In this document: piece by piece, positions 1-4,979 of the stretch
Numbering within the stretch: the first letter of the stretch is position 1
Layout of the letters: each line of letters begins with the position of its first letter
Source of the DNA: Pseudomonadota bacterium
Lineage (GTDB): Bacteria; Pseudomonadota; Alphaproteobacteria; Rhizobiales; Hyphomicrobiaceae
Length of the DNA stretch: 5,723 bases
Assembly (NCBI GenBank): GCA_021813195.1
Contig: JAKALI010000302.1
Location: forward strand, 1-5,723
Direction of reading: 5' to 3'
Notes under the pieces: generated by a model
Seen by the model: only the letters and a program-made list of their open reading frames with translations
The model's database searches: none
Told to the model about the DNA's origin: nothing
Translations under genes and position numbers: made by a program

Positions 1-1
1 C

Positions 2-97
2 AAAGTGACACCACTTGACACCACAGAACCCAAGACGCTCCATGCAGCGCCGCCCAAGAAGCGCCGTGCCAAAGGCGAAGCCTTAAGCCTGGCATGA
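2..97 (+). CDS. C-terminal fragment of unidentified protein
   Basis: An open frame enters from the left edge and ends at a TGA at 95-97, giving 31 residues. The tail is lysine/arginine-rich (AAPPKKRRAKGEALSLA). I do not recognise the family; basic tails like this occur in IS transposases and other DNA-binding proteins, but that is a guess. It converges on wecB, with only 19 bp between the two stop codons. A short direct repeat (tgacaccac at 6-14 and 16-24) lies in this frame. The call rests only on an uninterrupted frame with a plausible stop, so it could be chance. Confidence 0.3.
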   Translation, partial: KVTPLDTTEPKTLHAAPPKKRRAKGEALSLA

Positions 98-116
98 GCT
101 GTGGCGAGTGTACCGA

Positions 117-1247
117 TCATGGATGGCCCGCTATGATTGCCGAGATACGCTCCGCCGCATGGCCATCTCCGTAAGGATTATGGGTATTTGACATGCGTTG
201 GTATACCTGCTGATCATCTAACAGGCGCGTTATCTCAGAAACTATTCGCTCAGCATCAGTCCCCACCAGTTTGACCGTACCAGCAGCAACCGCCTCCGGT
301 CGTTCTGTAGTATCACGCATGACCAACACGGGCTTGTCTAGTGAGGGCGCCTCCTCTTGTATGCCGCCCGAGTCGGTTAAGAGTACATATGCGCGATTCA
401 TCAGATAGACAAAAGGCAGGTAATCCAGAGGCTCGATCAAATGGATACGCGGACAATTACCTAATATCCTGCGCACAGGTTCTTGTACTTTGGGATTAAG
501 ATGCACCGGATAGACGATTTCCACATCGTCACGCTTGGCGATTTTGCTCAGCGCTTTGCATATATTTTCAAAGCCTTGGCCGAAGTTTTCTCGACGGTGT
601 CCGGTAACCAATATCAGGCGTTTATCTTCCTGCAGGTATGAGAAACGCTTACGTAGTTGCAGGTTGAGTGTTGAATCGTTATTAAACCTTTCTACCACCT
701 TCAACAGCGCATCAATAACCGTGTTGCCGGTAACGTGGATGGAGTTTTCTGCGCAACCTTCTGCCAACAAGTTGGCGCGGGCAGTATCGGTTGGCGCGAA
801 GTGCAGTGAAGACACACGCCCCACTATTCTCCTGTTCATCTCTTCCGGCCAAGGGGAGTAAATGTCATTTGTTCTGAGCCCTGCCTCTACATGAGCAACG
901 GGAATCTTTGCGTAAAACGCAGCAAGGCTGGCCGCCATTGCTGTGGTGGTGTCACCATGCACAAACACCATATCCGGTTTCCATTGATCGAACACATCGC
1001 GCATGCCGATCAAGACATTGCTGGTGATGTCGGTCAGGTCTTGGCTTGGTTTCATCAGGTTAAGATCGAAATCTGGCTTGATGTTGAACAAGTCCAAAAC
1101 CTGGTCCAACATCTGCCGATGTTGTGCGGTTACGCAAACTTTAACCTCCCATTGTTTCGCTTGGCTTAGGGCACGAACAACGGATGCCATTTTTATGGCT
1201 TCAGGGCGAGTACCAAAGACCAGCAGTATTTTTCTAATTGCTTGCAT
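117..1247 (-). CDS. wecB: UDP-N-acetylglucosamine 2-epimerase (non-hydrolysing)
   Basis: This cytoplasmic enzyme interconverts UDP-GlcNAc and UDP-ManNAc, supplying ManNAc or ManNAcA units for capsule, EPS or enterobacterial-common-antigen-type polymers. The protein is full length (376 residues from the ATG at 1247; the family is usually about 370-390). Numbered from that ATG, it shows GTRPEAIKM at 12-20, HGDTTT with D99, HVEAGLRT with E121, PEEMNRR with E135, TGHRREN with H217, and [11 protein letters not shown] near 291-301. These match the catalytic and UDP-binding residues of E. coli WecB (D95, E117, E131, H213). A TTG at 1253 would add two residues; I prefer the ATG because it starts right at the conserved beta-strand. 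Neither has a convincing ribosome-binding site. It follows a wzc remnant in the same direction, so it was probably expressed from an EPS operon; the IS4 element about 33 bp upstream now separates it from that. It is the only polysaccharide gene here that looks intact. Confidence 0.95.
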   Translation of the reverse strand: MQAIRKILLVFGTRPEAIKMASVVRALSQAKQWEVKVCVTAQHRQMLDQVLDLFNIKPDFDLNLMKPSQDLTDITSNVLIGMRDVFDQWKPDMVFVHGDTTTAMAASLAAFYAKIPVAHVEAGLRTNDIYSPWPEEMNRRIVGRVSSLHFAPTDTARANLLAEGCAENSIHVTGNTVIDALLKVVERFNNDSTLNLQLRKRFSYLQEDKRLILVTGHRRENFGQGFENICKALSKIAKRDDVEIVYPVHLNPKVQEPVRRILGNCPRIHLIEPLDYLPFVYLMNRAYVLLTDSGGIQEEAPSLDKPVLVMRDTTERPEAVAAGTVKLVGTDAERIVSEITRLLDDQQVYQRMSNTHNPYGDGHAAERISAIIAGHP

Positions 1248-1253
1248 CGTCAA

Positions 1254-1280
1254 TTTAGCTTTTCGGTATTTATATTGGGT
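1254..1280 (-). pseudogene. distal tail of interrupted wzc-like gene
   Basis: If the IS4 element and one copy of its 9-bp duplication are removed, the codons here follow directly on the wzc fragment at 2605-2751. They read TQYKYRKAK, a typical tyrosine/basic Wzc C-terminus. The frame has no stop and runs straight into the wecB frame. A stop (TAA) lies one frame away: one extra A in the gaaaag run would give a tail ending in YKYRKS, 7 nt before the wecB ATG. The Wzc assignment is inferred from the tail composition and from continuity with the other fragment. Confidence 0.55.
1272..1280. repeat. target-site duplication of IS4 element, left copy
   Basis: The 9-bp atattgggt directly precedes the left inverted repeat and recurs exactly at 2605-2613 after the right one. 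The bases next to the repeats (T at 1280, A at 2605) are complementary, so the ends could also be placed one base further out. The inverted repeat would then be 19 bp and the duplication 7 bp (tattggg). Confidence 0.9.
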
Positions 1281-1298
1281 CAGGCCTGTCCCAACGTT
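1281..1298 (+). repeat. left terminal inverted repeat of IS4 element
   Basis: The sequence caggcctgtcccaacgtt matches the reverse complement of 2587-2604 over all 18 bases, then diverges. The outermost eight bases (caggcctg) are themselves a palindrome. Confidence 0.95.
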
Positions 1299-1421
1299 GA
1301 TGAACTAAGCATGCGTAACCAACTGAGGACCAAGCGAAAAAGGTGTTTTCCGAGGTGTTAACGATTTCAGGTCATATCGGTGCCATTGTCGGCTCAGGAA
1401 TAACCGCCTGGAGCTGGGACG

Positions 1422-2585
1422 ATGCACACGGGAAAACTGATCTTCGCACAGCTCATGGGGCATTTGCCGCCGATGGTATTCGAGCGCTGCGTTGCTCGAT
1501 ACAGCGGGAACCACAAGGTCCAGAGCTTCACCTGCATGGACCAGTACTTGTGCATGGCGTTCGCCCAGCTGACGTTTCGCGAGAGTCTGCGGGACATCGA
1601 GGCCTGTTTGCGTTCGCAGAACGAGAAGCTCTACCACATGGGGATTCGGGGCCAGGTCTCGCGCAATACGCTCGCCAATGCGAACGCGACGCGAGACTGG
1701 CGGATCTATGCCGACTTCGCGCAACGGCTGATCGGCATCGCCCGCAAGCTGTACATCAACGAGCCTTTTGGTGTCGATCTGGCCAACACGGCCTACGCGC
1801 TGGACTCGACCACAATCGATTTGTCGCTCTCGCTGTTTCCGTGGGCGCCGTTTCGAACCACCAAGGCGGCGGTGAAGATGCACACGCTGCTGGATTTGCG
1901 GGGCAATATCCCGAGCTTTATCCATATCAGCGACGGCAAGCTGCACGACGTGAACATCCTCGATCAATTGATTCCGGAAGCCGGCGCCTTCTACGTCATG
2001 GATCGCGGCTACATCGATTTCCAACGGCTGTACCGGCTGCATCAGGCGGGCAGCTTCTTTGTGACCCGGGCGAAGCGCAACATGGATGCCCAGCGTCGCT
2101 ATTCGCGACCAACCGATCGGTCCACGGGTGTGATTTTCGATCAGACGCTCGTGCTGCAGGGATATCAGTCCGCGAAGGATTACCCGGATCCGTTTCGCGG
2201 CATTCGTTACAAGGATCCCGAGACCGGCAAACGCCTGCTGTTCATCAGCAACAACACGGCGCTTCCTGCCCTGAGCATCTGTTCCCTGTACAAGGCCAGG
2301 TGGCAGGTCGAGCTCTTCTTTCGTTGGATCAAAATGCATTTGCGGGTAAAAGCATTCTTCGGGACCTCGGAAAACGCGGTGAAGTCGCAAATCTGGATCG
2401 CTGTCTCGGTCTACGTGCTCGTTGCCATCATCAGAAAGCGCCTGAACCTCACTCGCAGCCTGTACGAAATGCTACAGATTTTGAGCCTCAACCTGTTCGA
2501 GAAAACCCCGTTGGAAATAGCGCTTTCGCGTATTCCGGCGGTCCCAGAATCACCTCAAGACGGCAACCAGCTGATTCTTCTCTGA
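1422..2585 (+). CDS. IS4-family transposase
   Basis: This 387-residue DDE transposase catalyses cut-and-paste movement of the surrounding element. The N-terminal ~70 residues (starting MHTGKLIFAQLMGHLPP) resemble the DUF4372 domain found at the front of many IS4-group transposases. A DDE_Tnp_1 catalytic domain follows: first Asp in YALDSTTI (D128), second in YVMDRGYID (D194), and the IS4 signature Y-(2)-R-(3)-E-(6)-K fully present as Y290, R293, E297 and K304. A GGAG at 1410-1413, eight bases before the ATG, supports the start. The stop lies 1 bp before the right inverted repeat, so the gene uses nearly the whole element. No frameshift or missing catalytic residue is seen, so it is likely functional. 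Confidence 0.95.
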   Translation: MHTGKLIFAQLMGHLPPMVFERCVARYSGNHKVQSFTCMDQYLCMAFAQLTFRESLRDIEACLRSQNEKLYHMGIRGQVSRNTLANANATRDWRIYADFAQRLIGIARKLYINEPFGVDLANTAYALDSTTIDLSLSLFPWAPFRTTKAAVKMHTLLDLRGNIPSFIHISDGKLHDVNILDQLIPEAGAFYVMDRGYIDFQRLYRLHQAGSFFVTRAKRNMDAQRRYSRPTDRSTGVIFDQTLVLQGYQSAKDYPDPFRGIRYKDPETGKRLLFISNNTALPALSICSLYKARWQVELFFRWIKMHLRVKAFFGTSENAVKSQIWIAVSVYVLVAIIRKRLNLTRSLYEMLQILSLNLFEKTPLEIALSRIPAVPESPQDGNQLILL

Positions 2586-3818
2586 AAACGTTGGGACAGG
2601 CCTGATATTGGGTGTAACGGCATTTGCCATATTCAAAGCCGTAGCCATAGCCGCCTGGCCGGAACTTGATGTCGTTGAAGATGACGCCTTTGACCGGAAT
2701 GCCTGTCTGGCTGCAGCGTTTGATCGACTCCTTGATGTCGGCGACGGAACATGTAAAGGGGCTTGAGATACATTTGTTCGCGAGTTTAGCGAGCAATTGG
2801 TTGTGATGGTCTGTGGGGTAATTTCCTTTTTGGGTGGATTGATCCAAACGGCAAGCGGCACACTGGGCGGTTGCGGTGCGATGCCCTTGAAGCGAGTCGG
2901 ATGGGCGGCGAAGGCGGCATCGAGCGTGACGCCGCGTTGTACGGTGAGCGCGGTCGAGCGGCCATAGTGCACGGTGTCTGGCGGCATCAATGCGATACCG
3001 GGGTGACGATGCTCCGTGTTGTACCATTGAAAAAATTCACAGCAATGAGCGCGTGCATCTTCAATCGAACCGAAGCGCGCCGGGAAGTCGGGTCGGTACT
3101 TCAAGGTCTTAAATTGCGCCTCGGAATACGGATTATCATCCGAGACGTGTGGACGGCTGTGAGTGTTGGTGACGTCGAGATCAACGAGCAGTTGGGCAAC
3201 CGATTTGGAGCGCATGCTGGTGCGGCGATCGGCGTGCAAGGTGAGTGTCCCCGGCACGATATTCTGTTTATCGATGGTATCGGCGATGAGTTGCTCAGCG
3301 AGCTCAGCCGTTTCCCGGTGAGCGATCATCCAGCCGACGACGTAGCGGCTAAAAATATCCAGAATCACAAACAGATGGAAGCACGTCCACTTGGCCGGTC
3401 CCTTGAGTTTGGAAATGTCCCAGCTCCAGACTTCATTCGGCCGGGTCGCGACCAGCTCGGGCTTGGTGTACACGGGGTGACGTCGCTGTCGGCGCCGATC
3501 ACCGACCTGGTTGTGGGTGGTCAAAAGGCGATACATCGTGCGCACGGAGCCGTGATAATGGCCTTCATCGAGCAACGTGGCATAAATCGTCGCCGGCGCC
3601 GTGTCGGCGAAGCGCTCGCTGTCGAGCACGCCGAGCGAATATTCGTGCTCAGCGATGGAGAAGGCCAGCGGCGGGCGCGGCCGCACCGCTATCGGGTGTC
3701 GCGTGAAGACACCACGCCGCCGTGCGCGATCGCGATACACGTATCCAGGGTTGAAGGCGAACGGTCTGCAGGGGGCTTCCATGCCGACGTGGTACACCAG
3801 ATCGTTGACGGCGAGCAT
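2550..3818 (-). CDS. IS3-family transposase OrfB (DDE integrase)
   Basis: This frame encodes the catalytic half of an IS3-family transposase with an rve integrase core. Numbered from the ATG at 3818, WSWDISKLKGPAKW holds D134, LTLHADRRTSM holds D197 and NPYSEAQFKTLKYRPDFP holds E233, which gives the expected DD(35)E spacing. The usual Gly after HADR is Arg here (R199), which could impair the active site. The ATG overlaps the orfA stop (TAATG), with GAGG seven bases before it, so independent or coupled initiation is possible; fusion to OrfA by -1 frameshift is the family norm. The frame has no stop inside the element. It passes the presumed terminus near residue 355 and continues out of phase through the wzc fragment to 2550, adding about 67 foreign residues. 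Confidence 0.85.
   Translation of the reverse strand: MLAVNDLVYHVGMEAPCRPFAFNPGYVYRDRARRRGVFTRHPIAVRPRPPLAFSIAEHEYSLGVLDSERFADTAPATIYATLLDEGHYHGSVRTMYRLLTTHNQVGDRRRQRRHPVYTKPELVATRPNEVWSWDISKLKGPAKWTCFHLFVILDIFSRYVVGWMIAHRETAELAEQLIADTIDKQNIVPGTLTLHADRRTSMRSKSVAQLLVDLDVTNTHSRPHVSDDNPYSEAQFKTLKYRPDFPARFGSIEDARAHCCEFFQWYNTEHRHPGIALMPPDTVHYGRSTALTVQRGVTLDAAFAAHPTRFKGIAPQPPSVPLAVWINPPKKEITPQTITTNCSLNSRTNVSQAPLHVPSPTSRSRSNAAARQAFRSKASSSTTSSSGQAAMATALNMANAVTPNIRPVPTFSEKNQLVAVLR
2587..2604 (-). repeat. right terminal inverted repeat of IS4 element
   Basis: The sequence aacgttgggacaggcctg is the exact reverse complement of the left repeat at 1281-1298. It starts one base after the transposase stop codon. 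Confidence 0.95.
2605..2613. repeat. target-site duplication of IS4 element, right copy
   Basis: Exact copy of atattgggt at 1272-1280, immediately outside the right inverted repeat. It encodes the TQY codons of the interrupted wzc-like gene on the minus strand. Confidence 0.9.
2605..2751 (-). pseudogene. C-terminal fragment of Wzc-like tyrosine autokinase
   Basis: The 49 codons read CSVADIKESIKRC, then GIPVKGVIFNDIKFRPG, then the tyrosine-rich GYGYGFEYGKCRYTQY. This pattern (a helix, the VKGVIFND strand, then a Tyr cluster) is the end of the cytoplasmic kinase domain of polysaccharide co-polymerases of the Wzc/EpsB type. These control chain length and export in Wzy-dependent capsule/EPS synthesis, and their C-terminal tyrosines are autophosphorylated. 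The membrane segments, Walker motifs and the rest are absent. The upstream side is cut by the IS3-family element, and the downstream side by the IS4 element, which substitutes a 39-residue tail ending at 2488. It is in the same direction as wecB and once lay directly before it. The family call comes from short motifs only. Confidence 0.75.
2774..2796. repeat. imperfect hairpin near IS3 terminus
   Basis: The arms ttgttcgc (2774-2781) and gcgagcaa (2789-2796) can pair over 8 bp with one G-T wobble around a 7-base loop. It lies about 20 bp inside the presumed orfB-side end of the IS3 element. No T-tract follows on either strand, so it is not a typical Rho-independent terminator. It may block read-through or be part of the transposase-binding end; either role is a guess. 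Confidence 0.45.
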
Positions 3819-4177
3819 TACTCGTCCTCGCTCGTCTCGTCCTCGGTCGGTAGGCCGAGCGCTACGCACAGTTTTTTTGGGGGGTCGATGATCAGTTCTG
3901 CACGCTCGAGTTTCTGGCGCAGGCGTGCAACGTCTCGGTTCAGATGTTTGATCTGGCGAGCCGCCGCATCGGGCTTCGGTCCGCGCTTTTTCGGTGCGAG
4001 GGCCGCGCCGGCAGCCGCGGGGAGCTGCTTGCGCCAACTCCCGAGCATCGAGGAATAAATCTTTTTGCTACGCAAGAACGCGCCGAGTTCACCGCGCTCC
4101 TTACGGCGATCAGCCTCGGCCAACAGCATCCGCTTCTCGCTTGCAGAGAATTGCCGGCGCGTCGCGATCTCGATCAC
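3818..4177 (-). CDS. IS3-family transposase OrfA (HTH protein)
   Basis: OrfA supplies the DNA-binding part of IS3-family transposase. From the GTG at 4177 it has 119 residues: an N-terminal helix-turn-helix region (RRQFSASEKRMLLAEADR, then GAFLRSKKIYSSMLGSWR), a basic linker (APKKRGPKPDAAARQI) and a leucine-zipper-like helix (IKHLNRDVARLRQKLERAEL). It ends in an acidic tail, DETSEDE. The frame stays open upstream to an ATG at 4303, but residues before about 4205 lie over the glycosyltransferase-side fragment and do not look like OrfA. The true start may be lost or non-ATG, as no good ribosome-binding site precedes either candidate. The stop overlaps the orfB start as TAATG. Confidence 0.8.
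   Translation of the reverse strand: MIEIATRRQFSASEKRMLLAEADRRKERGELGAFLRSKKIYSSMLGSWRKQLPAAAGAALAPKKRGPKPDAAARQIKHLNRDVARLRQKLERAELIIDPPKKLCVALGLPTEDETSEDE
3872..3878 (-). promoter_or_regulatory. A7 programmed -1 frameshift site (orfA/orfB)
   Basis: On the minus strand orfA reads CCA AAA AAA CTG, a canonical A_AAA_AAA slippery heptamer. A -1 slip joins DPPKK of OrfA to TVRSARPTDRG of the orfB frame without any stop, producing the OrfAB fusion that is the active transposase in IS3-family elements. A possible stimulatory stem (CTCGG at 3859-3855 with CCGAG at 3846-3842) lies 12 bases downstream, slightly farther than is typical. Confidence 0.8.
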
Positions 4178-4214
4178 CTCAGGGTCAGGACTTCGATCCT
4201 CTGATGAATGCGCT

Positions 4215-4754
4215 ATGGTAGAAGATCGTAGTACGTTTGAACCAACGGAATCGATGGAAGACGCAGAAAGATTGTCCATAGAAGACTTTGATACTCGGGA
4301 CATGGCTGGATACTACCTGTACTCTAAATTGTTGAGGTCAGGTGTCTCAGCTCACATTGGCACATGGGGTTGCGTGGAGTTCGTAGCGCTCCCTGGTGAG
4401 GAAGAGATCTTGCGACTGTACCAGCGAGCGGCGGTTTTCGCTTTGCCGTCGGACGAGGAGGGGTTCGGTGTCGTCATCCTCGAGGCGATGGCTTGCGGCG
4501 TGCCGGTGGTGGCTACCCGCTGCGGTGGGCCGGAGGGCATCATCACTGACGGGACGGACGGCTTCCTGGTTCCGCGGGAAGATGCCGGGGCCATGGCTGC
4601 CCGGTTGCAGGTGCTACTCGACTCTCCCACTCTGAACGAGACGATGGGGCGGCGCGCCCGCGCCACCATCGAGGCCCGCTATGCTGATGAGGTAGCCGGT
4701 GAGGCGTTCCTCGAGGTGTGGGACGGGCTGCTCAAGAGGATAGATAGACGCTGA
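4215..4754 (+). CDS. glycosyltransferase family 4 C-terminal fragment, chimeric N-terminus
   Basis: From about 4370 onward the frame is the nucleotide-sugar-binding half of a GT-B enzyme (Glycos_transf_1). It reads FVALPGEEEILRLYQRAAVF, then ALPSDEEGFGVVILEAMACG with the retaining-enzyme E-x7-E pair (codons at 4458 and 4482), then GVPVVATRCGGPEGIITDG and DGFLVPREDAGAMAARL. The acceptor-binding N-terminal domain and the start of the C-terminal domain are missing, so this cannot be a working transferase; the family norm is about 350-400 residues. The first ~50 codons (from MVEDRSTFEPTESMEDAE) are less GC-rich and do not resemble GT-B sequence, so they are probably from another gene. The frame continues upstream through the IS3 orfA antisense strand; 4215 is the first ATG beyond it, without a clear ribosome-binding site. 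The TGA overlaps the next gene's ATG, so the original enzyme belonged to a polysaccharide operon. Confidence 0.7.
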   Translation: MVEDRSTFEPTESMEDAERLSIEDFDTRDMAGYYLYSKLLRSGVSAHIGTWGCVEFVALPGEEEILRLYQRAAVFALPSDEEGFGVVILEAMACGVPVVATRCGGPEGIITDGTDGFLVPREDAGAMAARLQVLLDSPTLNETMGRRARATIEARYADEVAGEAFLEVWDGLLKRIDRR

Positions 4755-4978
4755 TGTGTGGTTTCATTGCAGCTTTCGGGAATGCCAAGCAGGTGCTCGG
4801 CAGTTCAGCACTGTGCCGCGCGCTGCAGCGCCTGCGCCGTCGCGGTCCCGACGACGAGGGTACCTGGCGGGGGGAGGGCGTGGTCCTCGGCCATCGGCGC
4901 CTTGCAATCCTTGATCTTGATCCGCGGGCCGCCCAGCCGATGCAGGCAAGCTGCGGTCGGTACGTGATCGCCTTTAAC
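4754..4978 (+). pseudogene. asparagine-synthetase-like amidotransferase, 5' fragment
   Basis: The protein starts MCGFIAAFG. Cys2 would be the N-terminal nucleophile of a class II glutamine amidotransferase that releases ammonia from glutamine. RRRGPDDEGTW and VLGHRRLAILDLDPRAAQPM follow, matching the glutaminase domain of AsnB-like enzymes; in polysaccharide loci such enzymes often amidate uronic-acid sugars rather than make asparagine. The match ends at YVIAFN, whose Asn is the oxyanion-hole residue; the expected GEIYN is replaced by IS5 DNA. About 75 of the roughly 600 residues usual for the family remain, and the synthetase domain is gone. The frame reads on through the insertion to a stop at 5149, adding 56 unrelated residues. 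Its ATG overlaps the glycosyltransferase stop (TGATG), showing translational coupling in the ancestral operon. Confidence 0.85.
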
Positions 4979-4979
4979 A

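Larger units (their letters stand above)
1281..2604 (+). mobile_element. complete IS4-family insertion sequence, 1324 bp
   Basis: The element is bounded by 18-bp perfect terminal inverted repeats (caggcctgtcccaacgtt at the left; its reverse complement at the right) and flanked by the 9-bp duplication atattgggt. It carries one transposase gene that fills most of it. The 140 bp before the gene are non-coding leader inside the element. It has inserted into the 3' end of a wzc-like gene, and the flanks rejoin into a continuous reading frame. Intact ends, intact duplication and intact transposase suggest a recent and possibly still mobile insertion. Confidence 0.95.
2752..4205 (-). mobile_element. 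IS3-family insertion sequence (5' end uncertain)
   Basis: The body is an orfA/orfB pair in overlapping frames with an A7 frameshift site, the hallmark of IS3-family elements. The orfB-side terminus is placed at 2752, where tgtaaaggggcttgagatac starts with the expected TG and the wzc homology stops. On the orfA side I could not find a matching inverted repeat near 4180-4310, so 4205 is only an estimate. The flanks also disagree: minus-strand wzc on one side and a plus-strand glycosyltransferase fragment on the other. The element may be truncated at its 5' end or may mark the edge of a deletion. Confidence 0.75.

Noticed and set aside
6..24. Short direct repeat tgacaccac x2 as a possible array or binding site
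   Set aside because: Only two copies at the window edge, inside a possible coding frame; it could be chance.
72..84. Possible terminator hairpin (aaggc gaa gcctt) between wecB and the left-edge gene
   Set aside because: The stem has only five pairs, there is no T-tract on either strand, and it lies inside the coding frame of the left-edge fragment.
1269..1300. Hybrid promoter at the IS4 left end driving wecB (TATAAA at 1274-1269 on the minus strand)
   Set aside because: No acceptable -35 hexamer is found at 16-18 bp spacing; the closest TTGGGA is about 14 bp away.
1305..2390. Long minus-strand open frame (361 codons) opposite the IS4 transposase
   Set aside because: It is antisense to a transposase with complete catalytic motifs, its composition is Arg/His/Val-rich low-complexity, and no family motif is visible; it is a shadow of codon usage in a GC-rich gene.
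1343..2605. Plus-strand 420-codon frame overlapping the IS4 transposase
   Set aside because: It is in a different frame from the well-supported transposase, shows no domain, and runs to the exact IS end by chance.
2871..4058. Plus-strand 395-codon frame opposite IS3 orfA/orfB
   Set aside because: The opposite strand has clear DDE and frameshift features; this frame has no recognisable motifs.
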